64,000 nucleotides of DNA. It comes from Pedobacter terrae. GTDB lineage: Bacteria; Bacteroidota; Bacteroidia; Sphingobacteriales; Sphingobacteriaceae. Under the pieces are notes generated by a model. That model was not told the DNA's origin. It saw nothing but the letters and a program-made list of their open reading frames with translations, and ran no database searches. The position numbers and the translations under genes were made by a program. The first letter of the stretch is position 1. Every line of letters starts with the position of its first letter. The stretch lies in the NCBI RefSeq assembly GCF_900100705.1, contig NZ_FNCH01000002.1, positions 310,001 through 374,000 on the forward strand, in the 5' to 3' direction. Positions 35,560-44,545 of this stretch are shown piece by piece.

Positions 35560-35621
35560 AATCTTAAGTTTTTAGTTTTTGTAAATTAATTTATTTTGAA
35601 GGTTTTTATTTTATTCTTTGT

Positions 35622-35629
35622 CAAAAGTA
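35622..35629 (-). promoter_or_regulatory. Putative -7 box of the alpha/beta hydrolase gene
   Basis: TACTTTTG on the minus strand fits TAnnTTTG, 62 nt before the ATG. The -33 element is weak. Confidence 0.3.
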
Positions 35630-35715
35630 GTCTGGTAAAAGTCTATAAATCTTGACCTATGATATAATTGTCTGATTTTATTGAGCTAATTTAAATTTCT
35701 TTAGATTTGATTCGG

Positions 35716-36231
35716 TTATTTTATATCTGCACCAACCAGATGAAATAAGTCCTCAGCACCGCCTTCAAACTTTTTACCATTAACATAGAATGAAGGCGTT
35801 CCATTTACTCCGCTTACCACTCCGCTTTCAAAATCTTCATCAATTTTGGCTTTCAATTCTGAACCTTCCAGATCACTTTTGAATTGAGGGATATCCAGTT
35901 TCAATTCTTTTGCCAACTCCAACAGTAAATGCTCATTTAAACTCCGCTGATTTTCGTAAATGGCATCATGCATCTCCCAAAATTTATGCTGTAAAGCCGC
36001 TGCTTCCGCAGCTAGTGCCGCAGCTCTTGCATATTGATGCATCTCAGATAGCGGAAAATTCCTAAACACGAATTTAATCTGACTTCCGAATTGGTTCATC
36101 AATTCTTTAAGAACAGGATAAGCGGCGCCACAATAAGGGCATTGGTAATCTCCATATTCTACGATAACAAGATCGGCATTTAAATTGCCTTGTGCATGGT
36201 CAGTATTGCTGACCGCTGGTTTTAGTGACAT
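35716..36231 (-). CDS. DsbA-family thioredoxin-fold oxidoreductase
   Basis: 171 aa of the DsbA/FrnE-like group. The active site is C31-P-Y-C34 in EYGDYQCPYCG, the cis-Pro loop is in GVNGTPSFYVNG, and helices of the inserted domain (LSEMHQYARAAALAAEAAAL) are present. There is no signal peptide, so it probably acts in the cytosol, unlike secreted DsbA. It could serve as a thiol oxidoreductase under oxidative stress. It stands alone on the minus strand, with 115 bp before it and 156 bp after. Confidence 0.92.
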   Translation of the reverse strand: MSLKPAVSNTDHAQGNLNADLVIVEYGDYQCPYCGAAYPVLKELMNQFGSQIKFVFRNFPLSEMHQYARAAALAAEAAALQHKFWEMHDAIYENQRSLNEHLLLELAKELKLDIPQFKSDLEGSELKAKIDEDFESGVVSGVNGTPSFYVNGKKFEGGAEDLFHLVGADIK

Positions 36232-36346
36232 AGTTATTTTTTTTAGATGTTTCTAAAGCAGATAGAATTCCATCTACACCAGGATTTATGGTCAATGGTG
36301 ATAGTTGGCTCCATTCCATAATCCCTCCCCTATTGATGAGAAAAAT

Positions 36347-37081
36347 TTAATTATTAAAAGCTGCAATTGCTTTTGTAATCCCTTCACCGGCGGTAACGAA
36401 GAAAGCTGGTCCTGCCAGTAAAGTTATTTTCGTTATCGGTTTCAGGTTCGACATCTTTTTACTCTTCAGATAAACCTGGGTCCGGTAGGCATTGATCGCT
36501 CCGGTGACACCATATCCCGCAACTTCTGCGGTAGGCGAATCTATTCCAGCATCTTTCAGATCAGATGCAAAGGCATATTCTGTAACGCCCAGGCGCAATG
36601 CTTCTTCCATTCCTACCGCTGCAACCTGCTGCATGAGTTCGGGAGTGAATTTGTTCCGGTCGCCCAACCCAATAAGCAGTAATTTCTTTGCGCCAATGGT
36701 TCCCGAAGGCGGTGTAATTAATAAATTTTCCAATGAATGTCCTGCAAATTTGCCTGATTTCCTAAGGTCTGTAATGAGGCCATTTAAACTTTTATCCAGA
36801 TGAACCATTCCGTTTAAGGCTTCTGGCAATGCAGGTGGCGAATTGAAGATATCACCTTCGGTATATTCAAAAACACATGCGATTTGCAATTGGGTGGTTT
36901 CGGTTGAAGGTCCCTGCACCATCCCTTCGATGCTAATGCCGTCAACAGTTCCCCAGATTTTCGACGTGTTTACAGCTGCTGTTTGTGTATTTGTTTGTGC
37001 AAAAGATAATTGTGGTGCTGTAATGAGCATTGATATATATATACCAATGTAAGCTACTTTTTTAATGGTTCTGGTAATCAT
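36347..37081 (-). CDS. Secreted protein with a stand-alone M17 leucyl aminopeptidase N-terminal domain
   Basis: 244 aa with a signal peptide (cleavage near LSFAQ, about residue 29) and then the macro-domain-like N-terminal part of M17 leucyl aminopeptidases: VFEYTEGDIFNSPPALPEAL, LLITPPSGTIGAKKLLLIGLG, a VGMEEALRLGVTEYAFASDL helix and VAGYGVTGAINAYRTQVYL. The catalytic metallopeptidase domain, with its NTDAEGRL motif, is absent. It therefore cannot be a peptidase by itself; a binding role in the envelope is more likely. Such orphan domains occur in Bacteroidota. Confidence 0.8.
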   Translation of the reverse strand: MITRTIKKVAYIGIYISMLITAPQLSFAQTNTQTAAVNTSKIWGTVDGISIEGMVQGPSTETTQLQIACVFEYTEGDIFNSPPALPEALNGMVHLDKSLNGLITDLRKSGKFAGHSLENLLITPPSGTIGAKKLLLIGLGDRNKFTPELMQQVAAVGMEEALRLGVTEYAFASDLKDAGIDSPTAEVAGYGVTGAINAYRTQVYLKSKKMSNLKPITKITLLAGPAFFVTAGEGITKAIAAFNN

Positions 37082-37251
37082 AACAAGAGATTTAATGGAT
37101 GAATAAATTTACTTTTAGACTTTGGTTGATTAAATAGCTTTTTTGTTTTCCTGCTGTAAATCTATTGCAGAATCAGAGCCTTTTACTTTCTAATTCGGTG
37201 AACAGGCAAAAAGAATCGTTAGAAATGTAAGATTTTGCTGGCTAAACTCCT

Positions 37252-37285
37252 CTAAAACAAAAATCACTGCCATACAGCAGTGATT
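37252..37285 (-). terminator. Intrinsic terminator of the ABM-protein/OYE unit
   Basis: AATCACTGC (37262-37270) pairs with GCAGTGATT (37277-37285). On the minus strand TTTTTGTTTT follows. It lies 46 nt past the stop at 37331. Confidence 0.85.
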
Positions 37286-37330
37286 CTTTAGATCGAATGA
37301 TAAATAAACCGGACTTTAGCTATTATTAAC

Positions 37331-37882
37331 TCATTTAAATAGCCATTTTTTAATCAGCCTGGTGTAGTTGGGCATCACTAGATAAACCATCAGCAAAACA
37401 ATACAACCAGAGTTTATAAAAGCATCAAAATAGTGGTTAACCGGAATGCCCAGCCACCTTAGAAATGGCTGCAACAAAACCGGAATAATTAGCGATAAGG
37501 GATAAATTGCTGACCAGGTAACGAGATATTGCTTCCAGCGAACAGGTACTTTATGACCTTCATTTTCTGCATTGAAAAGAAAATCCAGACCAGATTTTAT
37601 TTGGTATCTGTCATTTTTTCTGAAGAAAGGACTTGCTTTTTCAATGATCTGTTTTCTGTCGCCTGATTCCATCCAGCTTTTCAGGTTATCAATCGTATCG
37701 AAGCGGATAATAACCGTGTAAACAAATGTTAGTTTAGGTATAGGCCTTACGATCTGCAGATCGATAAAACCCTGGGAATGTTTAGTAATGGGTACAATTT
37801 CATCCAACCATTTTTCATATTCTTTTTGTTTTCCCTCCAGTATATGGTGGGTAATCACAACAGATGCACCTGGATTTTCCAT
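37331..37882 (-). CDS. Antibiotic-biosynthesis-monooxygenase (ABM) domain protein with membrane C-terminus
   Basis: 183 aa. Residues from about 5-100 have the dimeric ferredoxin-like ABM layout (ASVVITHHILEGKQKEYEKW; FIDLQIVRP; RFDTIDNLKSWMESGDR). Residues from about 122-180 carry two predicted transmembrane helices. The combined form is common as ABM proteins with a C-terminal membrane part, of unknown reaction. It lies 17 bp after the Old Yellow Enzyme gene on the same strand, so they are almost certainly co-transcribed, and both may deal with quinones or reactive electrophiles. Confidence 0.82.
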   Translation of the reverse strand: MENPGASVVITHHILEGKQKEYEKWLDEIVPITKHSQGFIDLQIVRPIPKLTFVYTVIIRFDTIDNLKSWMESGDRKQIIEKASPFFRKNDRYQIKSGLDFLFNAENEGHKVPVRWKQYLVTWSAIYPLSLIIPVLLQPFLRWLGIPVNHYFDAFINSGCIVLLMVYLVMPNYTRLIKKWLFK

Positions 37883-37899
37883 AGGAGATTTAAAAAAAA

Positions 37900-38958
37900 T
37901 TAGAATGCTCTTTTATATTGCCATGGTATTTCGATGTCCATTTCTAATTCTTTTGCAGCATGGAGGGCAAAATAGGGGTCACGCAAATGTTCCCTGGCGA
38001 TAATAACCAGATCTGCCTGATCATCAACAATAATTTCATTTGCTTGATTGGCATCGGTAATCATGCCGACAGCACCTGTGGCAATCCCTACCTGTTCCTT
38101 GATGGCCCTGGCAAAAGGAACCTGATAGCCTGGAAAAACCCTGTCCTTACTAACGTTCGTAAATCCGCCGCCTGATGCGGTAATCAGATCAACGCCATTT
38201 TGTTTCAGTATTTTTGAGAGCTCAATGCTGTTTTCCAGGGTCCAGGCTTCCGGCGTTTCCATATAATCTACGGTCGAAATCCTGACCATCAAAGGCATCC
38301 CATCCGGAATAACATTTCTGATTTCCTGAACAGTTTCGACCAGGAACCTGATTCTGTTCTCCAAACTTCCACCATACTCATCCTGCCTTTTATTAATTAC
38401 CGCAGAGTAAAACTGATGAAACAGATAACCGTGACCGGCATGTAATTCTATCGTATCAAAGCCGGCATCAACAGCCCTTAATGCAGCATCAACAAATTCA
38501 GTTTTCAGTTCCTGAATTTCTTCAACGGTAAGTTCCTGCGATATTACACCATTTATTTCTGTTGCAGAAGACGACTTTAAGGCCCAGCCTCCTTCTTCGG
38601 TTGTTAGCGGTTTCATGCCTTCATTGGGATGTTTTAAACTTCCTTTTGTTCCGGCATGCCACAATTGTATACCAATTTTGGCGCCTTGTTCGTGTACAAA
38701 ATCCACTATCGTTTTCCAGGCGGTTTGCTGTTCGTCGTTCCAGATCCCAACATCGCTTAAAGTAGCTAATCCCTCCGGAGACACCGCGGTACATTCAGTG
38801 ATAATTAAACCTGCACCACCAACGGCGCGGCTGCCTAAGTGCACCAAATGCCAGTTACCTGGAACGCCATCTTTTGCGCTATATTGTTGCATGGGAGATA
38901 AGGCAATTCTATTTTTTAACGTTAGGTTACGAAAAATTATAGGTGAGAATAAATTCAT
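37900..38958 (-). CDS. NADH:flavin oxidoreductase, Old Yellow Enzyme family (YqjM-like)
   Basis: 352 aa FMN-dependent ene-reductase. Motifs are SPMQQYSAKDG, HLVHLGSRAVGGAGLIITE, GIQLWHAGTKG, IELHAGHGYLFHQFYSA (substrate-binding His) and NRIRFLVETV. The N-terminal pattern suits the thermophilic-like/YqjM class. It reduces activated C=C bonds of electrophiles using NAD(P)H, and such genes usually answer oxidative or electrophile stress. It is first of a two-gene unit with the ABM protein and 12 bp downstream of the hybrid kinase gene, so it could also be read from that. Confidence 0.93.
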   Translation of the reverse strand: MNLFSPIIFRNLTLKNRIALSPMQQYSAKDGVPGNWHLVHLGSRAVGGAGLIITECTAVSPEGLATLSDVGIWNDEQQTAWKTIVDFVHEQGAKIGIQLWHAGTKGSLKHPNEGMKPLTTEEGGWALKSSSATEINGVISQELTVEEIQELKTEFVDAALRAVDAGFDTIELHAGHGYLFHQFYSAVINKRQDEYGGSLENRIRFLVETVQEIRNVIPDGMPLMVRISTVDYMETPEAWTLENSIELSKILKQNGVDLITASGGGFTNVSKDRVFPGYQVPFARAIKEQVGIATGAVGMITDANQANEIIVDDQADLVIIAREHLRDPYFALHAAKELEMDIEIPWQYKRAF

Positions 38959-38970
38959 TTTTATTGTCGT

Positions 38971-41178
38971 TTATAAATGTTTTAAAAAAATTTTAGCTTC
39001 AGCAACTGCAATGGTTAAAATACTTTTTAATTCTTCTAAAACCTGCTGCAATGATGCTTTTTGTTCGGTAGCAGCTTCAAGCACATCCAGTTTTTCTTCT
39101 AAGATTGTCAATAATCCCATCATGGCAATGCTGGTTTTAAAATCATGTGCCCTATGGTTTACAGTTACAAAATTATGGCTTTGATAGGCATCCATAATCT
39201 CCTGTAAATGAAGGGGTACGTTATCAATAAATTGCCGAGTAACGGTTTTTTCGAAATCTGCATCCCCACCGCTTATGGAATGCATATAAGCAAGATCGAG
39301 ATACTGAAAGTGGGTGGTAATTTCTACAGCTTTTTTTTCTTTTTGTTGTGTTTCTTTAAGTCCGAATGTGGATATGAGCTTAAATAATTCCTCCTCATTA
39401 ATCGGCTTAGATAAATATTCATTCATTCCGCGGCTCAGGCATTTTTCTCTTTCTCCTGCCATCGCATGTGCCGTCATTGCGATGATGGGAATGTCTGATT
39501 TCAGCACCTCCCGGATGTGCTGCGTGGCTGCATATCCATCCATTTTGGGCATCTGGATATCCATCAGCACCAGATGATAAGTTTGCCCCTTGAGTTGCTC
39601 AATTGCCTCCAGCCCATTGGAGACAATATCAAAATCGATATTCCACTGCGATAATAAATGCTGCATCAAACTTTGATTAATGGCATTATCATCGACAACC
39701 AGCATCCGTAACGGCGCATTTGATTTATCCTTAAAATACCCGGTATTTACAGCTGGTACTACCGGAAGTTGGTTCTCGGCAATACCGTAGGGAATATAAA
39801 AACTAAAAGTCGTCCCCTTCCCTTGTTCGCTGCTTACTTCAATATTTCCGTTTTGTAATAAAATCAGGTTTTTTACGATAGATAAGCCCAGACCGGTTCC
39901 ACCGTAATTTCTTGTTATCGAATCTTCACCCTGGTTAAATCGTTCAAAAACTTCGTTTAATTTTTCCTTATCAATGCCTATGCCTGTATCAGACACCTTG
40001 AAACCAACCGTTGTTTTACCTGCTGTCTGTTCTTTTTTATAAACTTCAATATTGATTCTTCCGTGTTGTGTAAACTTGATGGCATTGCCAATCAGGTTTA
40101 CCAATATCTGCGTCAATCTGGTGGCATCGCCGATTAATGTATCGGGTATAGCCGGGTCTATTCTGCTAGATATGCTTAAACCCTTTTCGTTTGCGCGTTC
40201 TAAAAAAAGTGTTTCCACAGAGTTTATTAATCCATTGATACTGAAAATTCCTGGTGTAATGCGCATCATTCCAGCTTCAATTTTAGAAAGGTCTAAAATG
40301 TCGTTGATGATGGCCATCAGATTTTCGCCAGAACGCTGGATCGAAGATACAAATTCAGCTGAAGTCGCATCCAGCGGTCTCTTTTGCAGCAAATTGGTAA
40401 AACCTAAAATACCACTTAAAGGCGTTCTGATTTCGTGGCTCATATTGGCCAGAAAATTTTCTTTTGTCTGTGCAGCTACTGATGCTTTCTGTTCGGCAAC
40501 GGCCAGTTCGTGGATCAGTAAATGTTGCCTGCGAAACTGGCGGACGATATGATATCCAATGATAGCGCCACTTACAACAAGCAACGCCAGTATGGAAACA
40601 TCGTAAAGCCGGGCCTTTCTACCCATTTCTTCGCTTTGCCTGCTCAGCTTTACCATATTCAGTTGCCGGCTTTCATAAATTTTCGCCGTAATTGATGTGA
40701 TCTCATTGGAAATTTTTCTCGCCCGTGGATTGGCAATGGAACGCTGATCGTCCATGTTTCCAATCGAATGGAAGCGACGTAAAAGTTGTTCCTTTACTAT
40801 TTTTTTGTCCAATGTCAGAACGCTTAGCCTCCGGATCAGTGCTTCCTCTATTGTATCAACATTATCTTTTGAAAGTGAATCAAGAAAGTTTTCTATCTGG
40901 TCTATCTTTTGTTCTACCCCTTCGAGGTGGCTCGTGTCATTTGTAGCTATGGAGGCCCTTATTCTACTTTCTACCCCTAAGATATCTCTGTCAATCTCCC
41001 TTAGGTGGTTGCTGGATCGCAATTCCTTTAAGAGTATGTTGTTATTGTTGATCAATGCCTTTGTATTTTGGGCCGAATTGATTTGCAACACGATCAGGAG
41101 GATAGAATCTACAATGAATGTAAACACAATCAGGTAAGCAAAACGTTTATTGCCCATCACTGTAGAAATATTGATCAT
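38971..41178 (-). CDS. Hybrid sensor histidine kinase with receiver and HPt domains
   Basis: 735 aa. The order is TM helix (about 12-32), extracytoplasmic CHASE3-like helical sensor (about 35-190), TM helix (about 193-210), HisKA with H248 in NMSHEIRTP, HATPase (N365 box, DTGIGI, GGTGLGL), receiver with D540 in LVLMDIQMPKMDG, and a C-terminal HPt with H678 in NHRAHDF. All phosphorelay residues are present, so signalling can run within the chain and then to a separate regulator. The LytTR regulator gene upstream is the likely output. The signal is unknown. Confidence 0.95.
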   Translation of the reverse strand: MINISTVMGNKRFAYLIVFTFIVDSILLIVLQINSAQNTKALINNNNILLKELRSSNHLREIDRDILGVESRIRASIATNDTSHLEGVEQKIDQIENFLDSLSKDNVDTIEEALIRRLSVLTLDKKIVKEQLLRRFHSIGNMDDQRSIANPRARKISNEITSITAKIYESRQLNMVKLSRQSEEMGRKARLYDVSILALLVVSGAIIGYHIVRQFRRQHLLIHELAVAEQKASVAAQTKENFLANMSHEIRTPLSGILGFTNLLQKRPLDATSAEFVSSIQRSGENLMAIINDILDLSKIEAGMMRITPGIFSINGLINSVETLFLERANEKGLSISSRIDPAIPDTLIGDATRLTQILVNLIGNAIKFTQHGRINIEVYKKEQTAGKTTVGFKVSDTGIGIDKEKLNEVFERFNQGEDSITRNYGGTGLGLSIVKNLILLQNGNIEVSSEQGKGTTFSFYIPYGIAENQLPVVPAVNTGYFKDKSNAPLRMLVVDDNAINQSLMQHLLSQWNIDFDIVSNGLEAIEQLKGQTYHLVLMDIQMPKMDGYAATQHIREVLKSDIPIIAMTAHAMAGEREKCLSRGMNEYLSKPINEEELFKLISTFGLKETQQKEKKAVEITTHFQYLDLAYMHSISGGDADFEKTVTRQFIDNVPLHLQEIMDAYQSHNFVTVNHRAHDFKTSIAMMGLLTILEEKLDVLEAATEQKASLQQVLEELKSILTIAVAEAKIFLKHL

Positions 41179-41253
41179 AAATTAAATATAAATTGATGGC
41201 AGGAACACCTCACCTCAAATCATTAGCTGGCCGGCTCCAAAGGAACATGCCAG

Positions 41254-41949
41254 TTAAAAAACATTCATTCTTGTATTAAGTGTCTTCCGATAGGCATCGG
41301 CCACCGGAATAAATTTCCCATTTATTACAACCCCGCCATCCTGCATGGTATCTATTTTACCAAGCGCGATAATATAAGAACGATGCACCCTGATGAAATT
41401 GTTTTTCAACAAACGTTCTTCAGCAGCTTTCATCGTACCGTGTATGGCGAACATTTTTTCTGAAGTATAAAACTTCACGTAATCGCCCATTGCTTCGGCA
41501 TAAAAAATATCATCTATGCTCAATCGTCTCGTAATATTGGAATCTCTAACGAAGATAAACTCTTCCTTTTCAAACTGCACATGTTCTTTCTTACTGTCTA
41601 GTATTATCTGTGCTTTACTAACGGCCTGTAAAAACCGGGCCGGCGTAAAGGGCTTTAACAGATAATCAGCAATATTAAGTTCGAAAGCTTCAAGCGCATA
41701 TTCCTTTTTTGATGACGTAAAAATAATAACGATATCCTTGCTTACGAGGTTTCTGGTCAGTTCTATTCCGGTCATTTCGGGCATCTCAATATCCAGGAAT
41801 AGGAGATCGACCTGATTGTTCTGCAAATGCTGATAAGCTTCTATGGCATTGGAATATTCATTTACGATGAAGAGATTCGGTATTTGTTTTGCCAAATGGG
41901 CCAAAGTAGTTCTCGCGATTTCATTGTCATCAACAATCAGGGCTTTCAT
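41254..41949 (-). CDS. LytTR-family response regulator
   Basis: 231 aa with receiver (VDDNE pocket; D53 in LLFLDIEMPEMTG; the KPF lysine motif) and LytTR DNA-binding domain (IFYAEAMGDYVKFY; FIRVHRSYIIALGKID). It is co-directional with and 75 bp before the hybrid kinase, so probably one transcription unit and one signalling pathway. It is similar in plan to the regulator at 3.4 kb but differs in sequence. Confidence 0.94.
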   Translation of the reverse strand: MKALIVDDNEIARTTLAHLAKQIPNLFIVNEYSNAIEAYQHLQNNQVDLLFLDIEMPEMTGIELTRNLVSKDIVIIFTSSKKEYALEAFELNIADYLLKPFTPARFLQAVSKAQIILDSKKEHVQFEKEEFIFVRDSNITRRLSIDDIFYAEAMGDYVKFYTSEKMFAIHGTMKAAEERLLKNNFIRVHRSYIIALGKIDTMQDGGVVINGKFIPVADAYRKTLNTRMNVF

Positions 41950-42016
41950 GGAATAGTTTATTTATGATTTACACCAAATATAATTATTCCATTTATTTTA
42001 TTCTTCCCCGATTCGA

Positions 42017-42490
42017 TTATCTGAAGTAAGAGCGGATCATCCAGGCCATTTCCTCATGTGTTTCCATTAGTCCGGTAATAAAATCGCTGGTGCCGTAATC
42101 TTTATATTTTTCTGCAAAAGGAACAATATTGCCACGTAAAAACTCAATGATGCTTTCGTGGTCCCTTAAGAGATCTGCCATATAACCCAAACCGTCGTTA
42201 GTTCTTTCACTGTATTCTGTAAGGTGAGTAAGTTCTAAATAAGTTTTCACTGTTGCAGGTGCAAAATGACCTATTTTTCGCATGCGCTCAGCTACACTAT
42301 CAATTACTTCATCCAGCTGTTTGTATTGCGCCTCAAAAAAAATATGGTTGGCATGGAAGTTATCACCGGTTACATTCCAATGTGCATTTCTTGTTTTGGT
42401 GTAAAGTACAAACTCATCGGCTAATAATTTTGCCAGTTCAACAGCAACTGCATCTCTGTTTTTTTCGGTAATTCCAATATTGGTTTTCAT
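42017..42490 (-). CDS. dps: Dps-family DNA-binding ferritin-like protein
   Basis: 157 aa four-helix ferritin-like protein. The dinuclear ferroxidase residues characteristic of Dps are visible in TKTRNAHWNVTGDNFHANH (His) and FEAQYKQLDEVIDSVAERM (Asp/Glu). Dps dodecamers oxidise and store iron with hydrogen peroxide and protect DNA. The C-terminus ends in MAWMIRSYFR, usual for the Bacteroidota form. It lies next to redox genes, which fits an oxidative-stress role, but no OxyR site was identified. Confidence 0.95.
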   Translation of the reverse strand: MKTNIGITEKNRDAVAVELAKLLADEFVLYTKTRNAHWNVTGDNFHANHIFFEAQYKQLDEVIDSVAERMRKIGHFAPATVKTYLELTHLTEYSERTNDGLGYMADLLRDHESIIEFLRGNIVPFAEKYKDYGTSDFITGLMETHEEMAWMIRSYFR

Positions 42491-42638
42491 CTTTTAAAAT
42501 TTCTAATTTAAGCTGTATTGCTCTCAATTCATATCTAAAGATCAATAAGAATCTAATAAACAGCGCTAAGATTTCGTTGAGCAGGCAAAATCAGTCGTTA
42601 AAGATGGGGTTAGCAATGATAGTGCTATAATAATACTA

Positions 42639-43330
42639 TCAAATACTGCAGGCTGCACCAATTAAGGCGGCAGATTCGCCTTGTGCGGAGATGTATACCC
42701 GAGCCGGAACAGCGCGAACATCCAGGTAGTAATGCAGCTGGGTCAAAAAAAGCGTCCAGGCATTTGAGATTTTCCCACCCAATACAATGCAGTCAAAACG
42801 CTCTTTTTTGTAAATCTGGCTCAGAAAAATTCCCAAATTCATACTGAATTCGCCAAATAACTGGAGCATAGGACTTCCGGCTTCCGCAGTTTCAATTAAC
42901 TGTTTTACATTGGGTGCATTCAATCCTGAATACTCGGCGTATTTAGCAATAAACCATCTTGGCGAAAAAAAATGCTCACAAATGCTGCCCATAAAGAGAT
43001 ACCGCCAATAATCGGCATCTGTTGCTTTTCCGTTCATCCCTTTTGCAGAACCAAAGCCGGTTCCTAAAATAAAGCCCATGACTTTTTTGTATCCCGGCCC
43101 TTTCAGGTAGGAAAATACCCTTGTCATAATCAAATGGTCCGGGCATGGCTATTGCAACTTCCTGAATGTGGTGTTCCGTTTAAAGTTTTGGCGATGACTT
43201 TGTATAATATGTGATGGGCTTCCTTTCGAATCAACTTTTGTCCGATGGGTAGATTCAGGCAATAAATCCCCGGTCTCCACATCAACTAAAGCGGCAGAGA
43301 TGTGAACCGCGGATACCGGCACCAGGAATG
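42639..43330 (-). pseudogene. Degenerate ROK-family sugar kinase at the end of the mannan operon
   Basis: A longest frame of 164 aa (42639-43133) gives only the C-terminal ROK half: MGFILGTGFGSA, LGGKISNAWTLF and ESAALIGAACSI. Upstream, in other frames, are the rest of the same kinase: GIRGSH, then HISAALVDVETGDLLPESTH, then VAIAMPGPFDYDKG. At least three frame changes occur, and roughly 90 residues between PGPFDY and the GTGFG block, including catalytic Asp and zinc-site regions, are missing. It must be inactive. Position directly after the distal GH76 gene suggests it once phosphorylated mannose released by the locus. Confidence 0.85.
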
Positions 43331-43353
43331 AGATGTTTATATATTTTATTGAA

Positions 43354-44523
43354 TTATTTGATATTCAACAATCCGAGTCGCCCATAAAGCTCTGCTATAC
43401 AGGCTTCATCAAGCAGCCATTTTGGCTTTTCTTTACTTTCTTGATCGGTGGCCCATTTTGCCGTTAAAAACCCATATTGATCTTTGGAAAGTTTCCAGGC
43501 GCGGTCCAAATCTGAGGCGATGGCATTAACATAGGTTGGGTTATGGTCTACTTTATATAACGCCTCATATCCCCTGAATAAAACCGTAACAAACCAGGGA
43601 AGATCAATCCTAAACCGGAATTCCCCCTTGTTCGGGGTAGAAAAAAATGTGAAGGCATTTTTTGCGATCATCCGGGCTTCATGAAGATAAGTGCGATCGC
43701 CTGTAAAGCGATACAAAAGTACGGCCGCTTCCAGCATAGATCCTGTATTGTATGTATAATAAGTAGCATTCTGAGTACCATCCATCTTTATGTCATTGTA
43801 ATAAATGGCATCAGGATTTCTAAGCCTGGCATGCATCCACTTATAAAATCGTTTGCCCCAATTTAGATAAGCCACTTCATGAGTTGCTTCATAAAGTTTT
43901 AGTGCCGCCAGGGTTGCCATTCCATTACTGCAGGCAGGTTTCTGATCCTTGTGACCTTCGAGCCAATAAACGCCGCCCTGCAGGTTTTCATCCCAACCGC
44001 TTTCGATGAAACGGAATACTTCTTTGGCCTTTTTGACGTACAGCGGGTCTTTTGTATTGAAGTAGGCTTCGAGGTAATCAATGCACACCAATGCATTATC
44101 ATCATAGTACCGGTCTGCTTTTTCCAGTGCTACCGGATATGCCTGATAACCTGACGGAATGCGTACTGTATCCCGATAGGCCAAAACGCCGATCACCAGT
44201 GAATCCAGATACTGGTTATATTTATCCTTTAGATCTGGATATTTAACCAATACATTGGCGGCAGAGAACATTCCTGAAAAAGGCCATAAGAAACTAACCT
44301 TTTTTTCGTGTAAAACAGCACCCTGAAAATAATCGAGATTTACCTGTTTACCTGATGGATAATGTTCGCTAAAGAGCCCTAGGAAACTATCTATACGATA
44401 GTGTGTCCAGATTTTAGTGAACATCTCTTCGGCCCGGGCTTTGTATATGTTTTTTAAGACGGGTGTTTGAGCATAGGCACTACCACAGAAAAGCAATACC
44501 AGGATGCAGGTGATCTTTTTCAT
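43354..44523 (-). CDS. GH76 family alpha-1,6-mannanase (distal)
   Basis: About 389 aa with signal peptide (MKKITCILVLLFCGSAYAQ). The (alpha/alpha)6-barrel of GH76 is indicated by ALVCIDYLEAYF, GVYWLEGHKDQKPACSNGMA, YTYNTGSMLEAAVLLY and the paired catalytic Asp residues in RYYDDNAL. GH76 enzymes cut the alpha-1,6 backbone of fungal mannan with retention. It lacks a lipobox, so it probably works in the periplasm, in contrast to the lipoprotein GH76 of the same operon. It is 22 bp after the GH92 gene. Confidence 0.88.
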   Translation of the reverse strand: MKKITCILVLLFCGSAYAQTPVLKNIYKARAEEMFTKIWTHYRIDSFLGLFSEHYPSGKQVNLDYFQGAVLHEKKVSFLWPFSGMFSAANVLVKYPDLKDKYNQYLDSLVIGVLAYRDTVRIPSGYQAYPVALEKADRYYDDNALVCIDYLEAYFNTKDPLYVKKAKEVFRFIESGWDENLQGGVYWLEGHKDQKPACSNGMATLAALKLYEATHEVAYLNWGKRFYKWMHARLRNPDAIYYNDIKMDGTQNATYYTYNTGSMLEAAVLLYRFTGDRTYLHEARMIAKNAFTFFSTPNKGEFRFRIDLPWFVTVLFRGYEALYKVDHNPTYVNAIASDLDRAWKLSKDQYGFLTAKWATDQESKEKPKWLLDEACIAELYGRLGLLNIK

Positions 44524-44545
44524 ATATTTTATCACTCACCGCGGT

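Noticed and set aside
42639..43133. Intact 164-aa gene
   Set aside because: It is only the C-terminal half of a ROK kinase. Upstream kinase motifs continue in other frames, so it is part of a pseudogene.
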